A stretch of 64,000 nucleotides of DNA from Drosophila miranda (lineage: Eukaryota > Arthropoda > Insecta > Diptera > Drosophilidae), in the NCBI RefSeq assembly GCF_003369915.1, contig NC_046676.1, positions 11,576,001-11,640,000 of the forward strand, read 5' to 3'. A program made the position numbers and the translations under genes. Under the pieces are notes generated by a model. It saw nothing but the letters and a program-made list of their open reading frames with translations, was not told the DNA's origin and searched no databases. How positions within the stretch are numbered: position 1 is the stretch's first letter; each line of letters opens with the position of its first letter. This document shows positions 26,301 to 37,438 of the stretch, in pieces.

Positions 26301-26496
26301 GTAAGAGGGGAGAACGAGCCTTTTAGCCTATCGCAATGCTTAAATTTATCTAAATCATTTTCAGTACGATCCAACCGAGCCCGGCGACTATCGCGTCGAG
26401 GTCAAGTGGGCGGGCGAGTTCGTACCGGGATCGCCCTTCCCCGTCATGATCTTCGACACTGAGGAGGAGTTACGAAGGTTCTTGCAGGGCATATGA
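8968..26496 (+). CDS. jbug: Jitterbug, filamin-type actin cross-linker with three CH domains (16 coding exons, 2,961 aa)
   Basis: Exons: 8968-9204, 10842-11492, 11578-11883, 11948-12684, 12745-13000, 13169-13501, 13649-13846, 13911-14368, 14432-14856, 19130-20141, 20213-20433, 22200-22348, 22408-24502, 24562-26057, 26121-26300 and 26365-26496. All phases agree, giving 8,886 nt with the stop. Residues about 55-395 form three calponin-homology domains (WVEIQANTFRNWVNEHL opens the first). Three filamin Ig repeats follow, then a Ser/Gln-rich linker (about 645-1010) with polyQ. By my count about 20 more filamin repeats come next, each ending near a GSPF-like motif. It ends LRRFLQGI at TGA 26494-26496. 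The extra CH domain distinguishes it from cheerio, the other fly filamin. Filamins bundle F-actin and link it to membrane receptors; fly jitterbug is known for tendon-cell and photoreceptor axon roles. The ATG at 8968 (AATACGATGG) is the first in frame after the predicted UTR acceptor. Confidence 0.95.
14290..14326 (+). repeat. jbug: CAG/CAA repeat coding polyglutamine in the jitterbug linker
   Basis: Eleven to twelve consecutive Gln codons, mixed CAG and CAA, near the end of exon 13911-14368. Likely length-variable between strains. Confidence 0.9.
14857..19129 (+). other. jbug: 4.3-kb jitterbug intron with a possible internal promoter
   Basis: This large intron splits the Ser-rich linker from the bulk of the filamin rod. 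I found no in-phase coding exon. It contains an Inr/DPE-like pair near 15333-15367, an (ATCGC)n repeat at 15395-15424 and otherwise stop-rich sequence. The exon after it has an in-frame ATG at 19153 that could start a CH-less isoform. Confidence 0.5.
15333..15367 (+). promoter_or_regulatory. jbug: Candidate internal Inr + DPE promoter in jitterbug
   Basis: GCAGTC gives A+1 at 15335. TGACAC at 15362-15367 is +28 to +33 and fits the degenerate DPE consensus. The initiator has a one-base deviation. A transcript starting here could yield a short filamin lacking the CH domains. Confidence 0.3.
20434..22199 (+). other. jbug: Jitterbug intron (1.77 kb) with TA repeat
   Basis: Donor GTATGT at 20434 and acceptor AAAATCAG ending 22199, with phase preserved. 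It contains an AT dinucleotide run at about 21336-21372. No further exon was found. Confidence 0.8.
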
Positions 26497-26945
26497 AACC
26501 GACTCAATCACCACGTCATCGTCTTCCCCAGTGGCCTCAGCCCCCTGCCCCCTGTCCGCAACCAGCCACGACGCCGGGCCTCGACCTGCACTCCCCTCTA
26601 GACTCCAGACACCAGACTCCCTTTGTAGTATATTTGAATAAGCTAGCTAACCCACAGAGATAGATGGATGATGTTATACTAAACTTACTAGCTAACTTGA
26701 CGACAGAACGAAGCGATTAACAAAATCTCTAGGATAATCCCAAGGGAAGGATACGATTGTCTTTCGCCCTTTTATTTTTATAGAGTTAATGTGTTGTACA
26801 ATGTAAAAATTGCAATTATATTTGTCTAGATATGTAGCGTTGTATGCAATACAGAAAGAAGTACACCCTTACAGTACGCGTATCTCTGTGAATTATCGAA
26901 CTAATTCCAGCAGATTTTCAAATTAAAATATGAAAATATATTCAA
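26497..26945 (+). other. jbug: Jitterbug 3'UTR, overlapping the 3' end of the convergent CFAP61 paralogue
   Basis: An ATTAAA hexamer at 26922-26927 is the likely jitterbug poly(A) signal. On the opposite strand, AATAAA near 26770 would serve the CFAP61-like gene that stops at 26968. The two mature mRNAs would then overlap in antisense by roughly 150 nt. Confidence 0.45.
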
Positions 26946-26967
26946 ATTAATTTAGAAACGAGATATT

Positions 26968-29900
26968 TCACCATGTAGGAGCATTAATCTCCTCTGGCAG
27001 AGCAAACTCATTGACAAAATCCTTGCGATATGTTCGCACAAATTCAATCAAGTTATTCTCTAGCTTCATTCTCTGAGCCTCTTCCAAACTGTGTCTATTG
27101 TCTGCATCGCGTAAATTAGTGTTGGTATCCATCATCAATATGGCCAGCAATGACCTGCGGTTCTTCAACTGTAGATCCTGAAATCTTTCGTGCATTATAA
27201 GTTCTGTCCAGGGCTGTTCGAAATACTCCAGGAAATTCTCTATCCAGCCACTCTTCCACCGGTCCCTCATGTTATTCAGCAGAGCCACGTGCCGGCCGCA
27301 AAAGTATTCGAGAAACAATAAGCTTTTTTTCTAAAGAAGGAGCTACAAAGTTGATGCGATCCCAAATTAACTACAACAGAAAACTATTACCTTTTTTGTG
27401 ACGCACACAATCTCCATGACAATCATCTTGGGGTTCACTCGAACGCGACAGAAATCGCCATCCTGATACGTCGTCATGCTCTCCATATATTCACTAGACA
27501 GCTGAGCCTTAAGCAGGGGCTGGGGTGCAACTATCTTTACTACCTGGTAATCCAGCGGTAGACGGCCCGTGAATATGTTCACCTTCGAGAAACGCTGCTG
27601 AGTCGATCCAGCCTGCATATTTAGGACGAAAGCCAGCTAAAGGAGACGATAGTGAGTTTCTGGGAATCGTTCAGTACTGTTCAGTACTTTCGGAGCACTG
27701 AGGGCTTACCTTCTCAGCGCACTCTTGGGGATTGGTATGAGTGTACTGATAGTTGGGACTTGGAACCATGGTGATGTATTGGCCAATGGCATAAATATTG
27801 GGGTCGTTGGTACAATACTCGTTATTGACAATGATTTTTTTGTTCGACAGCTCAATTCCAGAGTCAAGCAGTACTGTAAAGGAATATAAATTAAAAAGTT
27901 AATTGCGAGTATTCATGATCTACTTCTCTCAAATCCTGGGCACATGAAACTCTCGTTAAAATTGATAAAGATATCACAGTTCAAAACGATTAGTTTCTGA
28001 CTGGGAATGAGCTGGAACTCTACGCTCTCGATGTTATCCTTATTGGGGAAAAAGATTAGTCTGCTAAAGTTGGCGGACAAGTAAATTTCTATGCCCAAAT
28101 CGGCCACCATCTCTATGAGAATCGGATCCAACCCAGCGTCCTCTCTGGGATAAAGGATTTGTTCGGATACCACCGGAATATGCGGCTGCACATATGTGAT
28201 GTCCTTTGGCTGGCAGCCATGGGTAACAAGAAAGTTGATGCACTCGTACACGGCCAGACTGTAGCCATAAATGATAATCGGAGTGCACAGGTAATCGTTT
28301 TCAAATAAGTTCTGCAGCTTGTGGTAGAGTATTACTTTGTCGAGGCGATAATTAATGACTGAATAGTTGTGCGGCATTGCGACAGTGGTGTCCTCGTCTT
28401 TTAACCCGTACCTAATGTCATTTAGCAGAAGTAACCTTTCGTAGTGGATATTACAGCTGTCTGACAAGCGAAGCACCTTCTCAGTCCTGCAAATTATCAA
28501 AGGGAGATCTGAGTCAGAAATTACTCACGGCAGATAGACCCACCGATCGATAGACTCCAGATTGCCAGGAACAAACTGCACCCAGTGCCGCAGATCCATT
28601 CGGTGCGTGGCGTCCTTCACAAAGGGACTGCTGGAGCCAATGCTCACATAGCATAGCTTGTTCTCCTGACAATAGCTACAACTGAAGTCGGAATCATAGG
28701 CCGCCTCCACCACGCCATGTGGCACTATCACTGTGATATCGACCATGGGCAGGCAGTTGTATCGCTTGAAATTGGCAAAGCTACATACGATTCAGTTTTA
28801 TTTCATTATTAAATTTCATTTCATGGCTACATGCAGCACTTACTCTTTACTGTTCCAACCAAAGATAATATGGCGCAGGAAGGCCCGACATATATCAGAG
28901 AAGCCCACAATGACCAACGGACTAGGAATGCCCATTGGCTTGCTGGGCAACAGATTGTGGCAGACGACGTGCAGATGATCGCTGATGAAGTTGATTTTTG
29001 GGAAACTAACCGTATCAATCTGTCGCTTAACACCGTCCGTGTCGTTTTGCGGAAACCAATTCCTCGTCACCCGACGCGGCTCCACAGGCATCATGTTGTA
29101 CATTAAATCGTTGGGCAACGAAAGGCCCTACAAAATTGAAAGAAACCAAAATTATAGATTGACTGTAGTAAGGCAGGAGGCAGTTCAACCCACCATAAAT
29201 TGGTGGAAGTAATATAGTTCTCGATAATTATCTTGGATTGCCACAGATCGAACGATTATGTCACACCAGATGTGGAAAAGTGGATGCAGCTTGAATATGA
29301 CGATCTCCCCGCGCCTGTAAGTCAGAAAGAACTCATCTCGAGGCAGAAAGAATTTCTTGCTGAGAGCGTCATAGTCGGTAAAGGGCCTGGAGGATACGAG
29401 AGAATAGACTTATTGCGGCAGCACCCCTAATTCACTTTCACTAACCGCAACACAATAAAACCAACTATAGTGCGGGATTTGGAGTTGCCGCATTGTATGG
29501 TATAGCAGGTGAATTCGGTTTCGTCGTTGCTGAAAATGTCTGAGAAGATTTGGTCAATGATTTGACACCCCTCCGGTGGTATCTGGGTAGACACTGTCCA
29601 ACTTATCCCACTCTCCTGATCCCCGTCGGGATATACAGTCTCTTTAGAAGGGGACGGTAACCGCAACAGTGTTGTAATTTCATCGAGTTCACTCTTCTTC
29701 AGGGGAAAAATGTGTAGGTCCCCAAACAGAGTGCAGCGGTGAGCAACGAATAGACTATCCGATACAGTGCTATTGGGACGATGTGCAGTCCGCTGGAAAA
29801 ACAATGGATGCTGGAACCCAGTGGCTATGAGAACTTCTCTTGTACTCACCAAGAAAAACCTAGTCAACTCTCTCAAACTCTTGGACCCCGTCGATGTGGG

Positions 29901-31513
29901 TGGCACTCTGAGCACACAGTAATCGAGCTCCGGAAATGCGCTGAACATGGCAGAAAGATAGAAAAAGGTAAACTCAATCCTCACCTTAGGATTCAGATTG
30001 AACATCTTCAGCAGAAATGCGCTGGAGGCCCTCCTAAAGTACTGGACTGCATTTGCTTTATCGTAGTGCTCTTCGTCATTTGGCAGATCGAAGGCAATCT
30101 CCAATATCTCCGGTTTTGCGTTCATATAGTAATGACCCTTGCGCAGATCTAAAAATATTTAATTACAAATTCCACAGATTTGGTCTTTGAGATAGAGTCG
30201 AACCCACCATCGTAGATGGACTTATACCGGGAGGTAAGAAGATGGCTATGCCTCAGCTGGAAGTCAGTCTCCAACGGACTATTCTTGAACATTATACTGG
30301 ACATAGTCGTGGCGCTGCCCACAGAAGTTTTCTGTTTTCCGATTAGTACGGACTCTGAATATAGATCTTTATACGGCTTCGTGTGCGCCGAACTGAAAAT
30401 TCAGACCTCAAAGAATTCAATCCTGTAGTAATGCAATGTTCAAACCACTCACATGACTTCGAAGGTAACCCGGCCATGTTTGGCTCCAGGCGTGCATCGA
30501 GTCAGGTTACCGAGTCGATCCAGATGAAAGTTTTTTGCCAGTAGCTCCACATCCAGCTTGTCCGTTAGCCACATCAGGCCTGCGATAGAGTCGGCCAACT
30601 GTTTGGAGATTTTTCTGCACAGTACTTTAAAGTGTGGCTCAAAAAACTTACCTCAGCAACGACGATCAGCTCGTTTTGCCCAGTTCTTTCTGAGGCGAGA
30701 AGCTCCTCGGCTATGTAGAAATCTCCATTTTGCTTCCGTAGCTCCGGCTCCTCGTGGTCTATCATCTCCACAATGTCGTCGTTGTCCTCGGGTCTGTGGG
30801 GTGAAAAAGGGCTTAAGCGAGAGCGAAATTCCCTTATTCACAGGGCCTTACAGTGCCTTCCGAAAGGAGATGGTTGGCATGACGTCTCTGCGATTGATTA
30901 TAATAATCGAAGGAAGACCTCTTTGTTCCGATAATATAAACAACTTGGGGTAATATATCTGGCCGTACGCTTGTACGGAATCATATGCATCGGTCCTTTG
31001 GAGATTTGGTGGCATAGCGATAATCAAAAAATTTACTTTGTGTTCGTTGTAGAATAACTCCATGATGATGTCTATTAGAATGGTGGGATGGTCATTCCGA
31101 CAGATGAAAAAGTTTAAGAACATCGAGTTCAGCAGACTGAGGGGCAGGTCCAAGCTTCAGAGAGAGAGAGAGTGATGGAGAGAAAGAGAAAGAGAGATCA
31201 ATCAAAAAAGAGTTTACCGGGTGGTTTCATAAACGTACCAGAAGCGGGCACTTAGCCAGTGCAGCCACAGGTCGTTGGCCAGCACTGGAATGTTGGGGTG
31301 AATGTTGAACTCGCAGTACGCCAGAAGGCTGGTGAAGTGGTTGGGATCGTAGACAATCAGCCGATAGGCTTGATGCTCAAAGAACAGCTGCATCAGGGGA
31401 GGCCTCCGCTTCTCACCGAAGTGACGGGTACTAGAAGAGCTGTATAGAGTCTCTATTCGGGGCAGATCCTGGATCCCAGCCATCCGAATCACATAGTTTG
31501 TTGACTTAGCCAT
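26968..31513 (-). CDS. CFAP61-like protein, downstream tandem copy (14 coding exons, 1,253 aa)
   Basis: Exons, in transcription order: 31513-31239, 31154-30852, 30793-30652, 30598-30453, 30392-30208, 30148-29850, 29792-29446, 29386-29194, 29127-28844, 28780-28529, 28486-27924, 27873-27710, 27636-27391 and 27330-26968. All junctions keep frame. The N-terminal part (MAKSTNYVIRMAGIQDL) is the acetyltransferase-like region of CFAP61. The C-terminal half has degenerate Rossmann strands (LVIVGFSD, IIIYGYS) and the oxidoreductase-type motif TNDPNIYAIGQY. CFAP61/FAP61 is part of the calmodulin- and spoke-associated complex at the base of radial spokes in motile axonemes. The tail, split into two exons in the upstream copy, is one exon here. 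The CFAP61 family call rests on recognised domain order, without an alignment. Confidence 0.82.
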
Positions 31514-31599
31514 TTAATGGTTGCTCAGATAATACAAATATATATTTTAAATGGTTCACACAACATGGAAAAAGACTACTTGGTTATAGACGGTTTGAG

Positions 31600-34500
31600 C
31601 TACATATCTATGGTCACTTCATCGATCTCTATCTCCGTCTCAGGATCGCTGTCCCATACCGCTGTACCGGGAGTCAGGAAGTCCTCGGGCAATGCAAACG
31701 GATGATGGAAGTCCCTTCGGTGTTCTCGCAGGAAATTGAGAAGCTTTTGCTCCAAGTACCGCTTGTTCAGCGTTATAAAGTCCAGCACGGCCACATCCAT
31801 GAAGGGGTTGCGGTTCGCTTTCTACAAGGTTCGTCCATAAGTAAGCAGAAAGGCGCAGATAACACGGCTGTCGGAATACGTACATTTAGGTTGGAGGTGG
31901 CTACTGGCCTCAGAAGCTCATGATTCTGCTCCTGCAAGTCCTGGAAGTTCTCGTGCATAATCAGCTCCGTCCAGGGCTCCTGGAAGAACATCAGGAAACA
32001 ATCGATTGTCTTGGCGCTGAAGCGAGCCTTCAAATTGTTGAGCAGCAGCTCGTGCCTTCCGCAAAAGTGCTCCAGGTAATCCAAGTGTGCGACCTGAAAT
32101 TGAGAGGAATAGAGGTCATCCATATTCGAGGCGACACAGTCATACCTTATTGCTGACCACCACAATCTCGTCCACTAGCATGGTGTGTGCCAAGCAGACC
32201 CGGCAAAAGGTGTTGTCCTTATAGGTGGTGAGGTTGCAAGCAAACTCCGGGGGAAGCTGAGAGGCGAGGTAGCGACGTGGCATTGTCACTTTTGTAATGA
32301 TATAGTTGAGTGGCAGCAGTGCCTGAAAGAACAGCGGCTCCGAGTACTTGTATTCGAAGTTATCCGGCTTTGGAGTTAGATTCAGGATGTGCATCAGCTA
32401 AAAGGAAGAGGATCAATCTCTTTGGCTAATCTCTAGTAAACAGATCAGATTACTTTCCCACCTTGCGGCCCAGCTCCCTTTCGCTGGTGTACTTGTACTG
32501 GTAGTTGGGTGCGCCCTTCATTTGGATGAACTTACCCACTGCGTAGATGTTTGGGTCGTTGGTCTGGAAGTCCTCGTTCACTAAAATATCGTCCTTGCGC
32601 AACTGAATGCCACATTGCTTCAGCACTTACGAAGAAGGATGGATAGGAAATGATTAAGTGTCGTCTGCGTTGAGATTGAGTACTCACACTTCTTCCTTCT
32701 AGGTGCCATGTGCCCCTCGTCGAATGCTATGAAGAGATCGCATTCGAAGGAGGTCTGTTTTTTGCTGGGGAAGTGCTCGAAGACCACTTCCATGATGAAG
32801 TGGAATGAATCGTCCTCCACCCAGCGTACAAAGTCATGGTCTTCGACTAGCTCTATCCCAGAGTCAATGAGGATATCGTCCAAGATGTACTGAAGGTTCT
32901 TGTCCCAGTATGGATTCTTCAGCTTCTCCTCCGCAGTTATGCCGGTGATGCGACGTGGCTGGACCAACATGATGCGCGAAGGCTCTACGCCGTGGCTGGT
33001 CAAAAAGGCAATGCATTCGTAGGTCTGCAGATTAGATCCGTATACGAGTATCTTGTATGTGCGGGGCATCTCCTCCAGCACCGCCCGGACCTTGTAGAAC
33101 AGCAACAACTTCTTGAGCCGCGAGTTTATTTCCACGAAGTTGCATGGCAGATTCTTGGCCATCGCTGATCTCGAATTTAGCGTCCTCATGGCAAAGTCCT
33201 TATAGCACGCCAGCAACAATGTGTCGTAATAGATCTCGCAGCTGTTCTCCAGTTTTACGAACTTCTTCTCCCTACAAATACTCAACGTAATACCCATAAC
33301 ATGCTACACAGGGAACGGATTCCAAACCTGTTAATAAAATCAATCCTCCCCGGTACAAAGTGCACCCAGTGGCGCAAATCGATGCGGTTAGTCACATCTC
33401 TCACGTAGCACGAGACGTTCTGGAAGGACAAGTAGCAGGTGCCAGAATTGCAGCAATATGGGCACTGGAATATGCCGTCGAACTCGGCCTCCACAATTCC
33501 CGGCATGGTGATCACTGTCACCTGGACGCGGGGCAAACAGGTGTACGTCTCTGAATTCTGGTGACTACGAGGAGACTTTGGGTAGGTTATGCGAAAGAAG
33601 ACATTACAATGCCACTCACTCCTTGCTGTTCCACTGGAAGACCAGCTGTCGCAGAAATGCCTTGGCCACATCGGTAAAGCCAACAACTACGAGCCTCTCG
33701 CTATTGCCAAACCATTTTGTGGGGTTCAATTTGTGGCGATATATGATCAGGTGATCCTGGTAGAAATTATGCACAGTCAGATTCAGTCTCTCCTTTAAAG
33801 TATCCTCTTCCTTAGGGACTCTGAATGTGGTCGGACTCTTTTTCATGGGATTCGGTTCGACGACTGTCATCATCTTCTTCAGGTCATTCGTAAACTGGTG
33901 ACCCTGCGAGTAAATTCTAAAGTAGACATGGAGTCTCTTGAAGTCGGGTACCTACATTAGGCGCGGAAACAAAGTAATAATCCCGGTAACTCGTTTTCAT
34001 AGCCAGATCCCGAAATATCAGATCGCTACTAATCATAAATAGGGGGTGCAGCCGCAACGAAATGATCTCGGCCCGCAAAAAATTCAGATAATTTTGGTGC
34101 CTGGGCAGATGGTAGTGATAATGGAGATGATGGTGGTTCCGAAACTGGCGTAACACCACGAATCCAATAGCGGTATTCTCCCTGGCCGCCTTGGCCGAGT
34201 TGCCGCACCGAATGGTATAGACGGCGAACTCACTGAGCTCGTTCTCCAGGACATCCTTCATGACGGCGGTGATCACTTCGAGTTCGTTCTTCAGCTCAGC
34301 GCTCTCATTGACCTTGGAGGTGTAGGAGAAACTGCTTCCTGTTGAGGAGCCGGAGCTCCCGTACGACTTCAAGTCCGACACACTGCGACCGACGGCCAGG
34401 GCTTGAATCACAGCGACGTCCTCCTTCTGCAGTTCATACAAGCTTATCTCCCCGAATATTGTGCTGCGATGGGTGATGTAGACCTCTTCCGGATTAGCCA

Positions 34501-36300
34501 CCTCACTGGGGCGAGAGGCAACTGGCTGAAACGGGAAGTTGCAGATATAAATATTCATCTATGCTTAAGAGTTGACAACGGTTGTGGCTAACCATAAAGT
34601 ATTTGAGCACCTCTACGTGGCTGCGTATGGACTTGGTTTCCTTCGAGATCAGCATCATGCAGTAGTCGCGGTCGGGAAAGGCACAGAACATGGCTACCAC
34701 GCTGTTGAACAAGCGTTCCAGCGGAAAATCCTTGCGCGCCGCAATGTACTTCAGGACAAACACATTCGATGCCGCATCAAGGGCCAACTCAGATCCCCGT
34801 GGATGCATACCGGCACTGTAAACTACACTAATGGATTTTAGCTCTTTGCTAATGTAGTATTCGGAGTTCGCAAGTTCTGCAAGAAAAAAGCGAAGGAGAA
34901 AGATATGTGTATGTTCCGTTCAGTAGCAATTGATGACGTACTTCCAATGATGTATTTCATTTTCGAAAAGAGGCTCTCACGCATAAAGAACCTATTCGAT
35001 CCGCTTGTGTAGTTAGCCTCAATAATTGTGCCATGTATGGAGCTGACTTTCGCCTTTCCACCACTGTAAACGCTGCGGATATACTCGTATCTTTAGGATA
35101 TGCTAAAAGGACTAGGTCAATAATTTGCGCACCTTAGGCCACTGTCGTTCTTTTGCAAGCCGCCCAGAATGGTCATGGCAGACAGATCGTCAAGAGCATC
35201 TGAGGTGAACAGGCAGGCGCCGTTCTTGGCCTGGACAGAGCTAATGGCCGGGTATCTAAGTTCAGGAGACTGTTTTTTGTTGTTAAAGATGAAAACTTAC
35301 GAAACGTTGAACATCTCTACATGGACCGACTGACCCTCGATAGTTTTGACCAGATTGCCAAAGGATTCCAGCTCATAGTTCGTCACATAGAAGCGGATGT
35401 CGATGTCTGTCGACAGCCAGAGGAAAACGGCTGTTTCGATCTCCTGGCAGTCGTTCTCGGTCTCCGCCACGATCAGAAAACTCTTCTCCCTCCCACTATC
35501 CGTGCGCAGTATCTCCTCGGCTATGTAAAAGTCTCCCAGCTCCTCACGCATCTCTGGATATTCGTACTCGTGTATTGCCACAATGTCATCATTATCCTCG
35601 GGCCTGCAATACCAAGCTTCTGATTAAGATGGCCTTAAGCAAAAGTAGCAGCTTACAAGGCCTTTCGGTAGGTGATCTTTCGCAATAGCTTAAAGCGATA
35701 GACGATATAGAGTTCCTGCGTATTAAAGTTGTTCTCAACGGAGAACTCGCGTGGATAGTAGACATCGGCATACTTCTCCAAGTCATCAAACGTCTCCACA
35801 TAGTAGGTGGGCTGGGCAATCGATGGATTCTTGACTGTGATGAGAAACCAAACCCTATTCTCCCTATAGAAAAGTTCCCTCAGAATGCTGGCTATGGCGT
35901 CGTCATTCTCGCTCTTATAGACACAAAAGTTAAAAAACATCGTGTTCAAAAAACTAAGGGGCATAGTGAGGCTGCAGGGGAGTAGGTCTAAAATAAGCAG
36001 TTGTTAATCGGTGGGGTTTCATCCGTGGATTTACCAATATCTGACGGACAGCCACTCTAGCCAGCAATCGCTGGGTAGCGCATCGATCGAGGGATAGTTG
36101 CGGAACTCCGCATAGGCAATCATGCTGGATGTCTCCCCATGGAGCACCACCATCCGGTAGGTCTGATAGCATTTGAAGAGCTTAGCCTTTTCCACGTATT
36201 TGGGGCGAATGTTGCCGAACCATTTGACGGTGGGCGAGTGGATGAGTGTGTCGATTGCATCCAAGTCATAGATGTCCGCTGTACGCACTTGATAATCCAT
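31600..36300 (-). CDS. CFAP61-like protein, upstream tandem copy (14 coding exons, 1,320 aa)
   Basis: Exons, in transcription order: 36300-36035, 35971-35657, 35603-35301, 35255-35133, 35090-34942, 34876-34593, 34525-33956, 33903-33620, 33564-33328, 33271-32688, 32625-32462, 32397-32146, 32093-31884 and 31821-31600. Phases agree throughout, for a total of 3,963 nt. It has the same architecture as the neighbour: N-terminal GNAT-like region (MDYQVRTADIYDLDAIDTLI), a long Ser-rich central exon, Rossmann-type strands (LVVVGFTDVAKAF near residue 740, ILVYGSNLQTYE near 920) and NDPNIYAVGKF near 1060. Classic GxGxxG glycines are absent, so FAD/NAD binding is doubtful. The length is close to vertebrate CFAP61 (about 1,240). 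Several exons are identical in length between the copies (284 and 164 nt), which shows the duplication. The expected role is radial-spoke base assembly in sperm or chordotonal cilia. Confidence 0.84.
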
Positions 36301-36401
36301 TTCGGAGCAGTATCGCTATAAATGTGTATTCGACTATGTTGTAACCTGTTGTGACGGGAAAGTCCCTACGTTTATTCGAACTACATTACAACTTTCAATT
36401 T

Positions 36402-37184
36402 TCAGATCGTGCTTTTCGTGGGTGGTGCTATGCCATCGATGAGATAGCACTTGTCCTTGGCATCCTCGCACTGGTCCTTGGTCCCTGCTTTTTCGGTGCC
36501 CTCCCAGCGGAAGTACGGACACTCGTGCTTCTGATGGTAGTCGCTCTGGCAGAGGAACACCATCAAGAGGTAGGGCCGACAAGCATTCTTGAGCAAGGCC
36601 TTGGCCCCGGGACTCGCCTTCAGCATATTGTAGATGCCCATAGCATCTTTGCGGCAATGCTCGAACATGTTGATGTGGTACTCCTTCTCTTTGGGCCGAT
36701 CCGCGTATGTGGTCTCCGCATCCAGCTTCACCATCTTCATATTGATCGTGTCACTCTTTCCAATATACTTCTTCTGCTTGTAGAGGCACTCTACGAAACA
36801 CTGAAAGAGATTCAGTTCAGGAAACTATCTATCTATACATCCTTGTAAATACAAACCGAGAGAAAGCGCAGGGTTTTTCCGACATCGCTGTCGCCGTCTG
36901 GTGGCAGCTTGGATGAGTGAATGGTGAAGCATTTGACCAGCTCCTCCTCCTCCCCGATGTAGAGCTCCGAGCAGCAGCCGTTCCGCTGTTAATAGATGGT
37001 ATGTTAATGATTATCCCTGTAAATATTTCCCACTACAGATCACCTCCTTGCCGCACTTTTCCTCACTTAGATCCTCGCCAGAGCTGGAGCTGGAGATGCT
37101 GCTAGACTCTTCAGAATCCTGCCCCGCGACCATGGCCACCAAGAGAAGAGGCAGCAGCCAGGAACAACTCGTGCGGTTAACCAT
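36402..37184 (-). CDS. Plus-C odorant-binding protein, Obp58-type (3 exons, 222 aa)
   Basis: Exons 37184-37044, 36985-36857 and 36800-36402 join in phase 0. A signal peptide (MVNRTSCSWLLPLLLVAMVAG) is followed by an acidic Ser-rich stretch, then twelve cysteines: CGKE, NGCC, KCFT, CFVEC, HCRK, ACRP, LCQS, ECPY, QCED and KCYL. Twelve Cys and this length indicate a Plus-C OBP, secreted into sensillum lymph or another extracellular space to bind small hydrophobic ligands. Position between jitterbug and Obp59a suggests the Obp58b/c/d cluster; the letter is not assigned. The third exon is unusually long and hydrophilic, ending PPTKSTI. An AATAAA on this strand (36376-36371) follows the stop closely, and the CFAP61 ATG is only 101 bp further on. 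Confidence 0.8.
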
Positions 37185-37190
37185 CGTTCT

Positions 37191-37228
37191 TTAAATGGAA
37201 TCTCATTGAGGTTCGGTTGGAATTTATA
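37191..37228 (-). promoter_or_regulatory. TATA box upstream of the first Obp58-type gene
   Basis: TATAAA reads on the minus strand at 37228-37223. The TTCCATTT segment about 32 nt downstream could hold the start site (A at 37196), leaving a 5'UTR of about 12 nt. Confidence 0.45.
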
Positions 37229-37391
37229 ACATCCGCTGATCTAATTACCTCCAATATTAAATTGGCCACGTAATTGGATTGCTTAATTAAATGTAACAAA
37301 TGAGACTTTAAATCGGCCCAAGTACAATGAGTAGAAACGCATTCACAGACATTTTGATGGACCGCCATTTCCTGACGATTTATCAACCCTC

Positions 37392-37426
37392 TATAAAAGC
37401 ATTCAGAACCTGCAGATAACTTCAGT
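37392..37426 (+). promoter_or_regulatory. TATA + Inr promoter of the second Obp58-type gene
   Basis: TATAAAAG at 37392-37399 and TCAGTA with A+1 at 37424 lie 32 nt apart, near the expected spacing. The ATG at 37439 leaves a 15-nt leader. Confidence 0.7.
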
Positions 37427-37438
37427 ATAAGCAGAACA

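Noticed and set aside
26494..26598. Readthrough of the jitterbug stop
   Set aside because: About 34 sense codons follow the TGA, but the next base is A, the composition is Pro/Arg-rich and irregular, and LRRFLQGI looks like a natural filamin end.
30574..30771. Simple extension of the CFAP61 ORF through 30652
   Set aside because: It reads through a good GTAAGT donor. Splicing to an acceptor ending at 30599 restores the frame into well-aligned family sequence.
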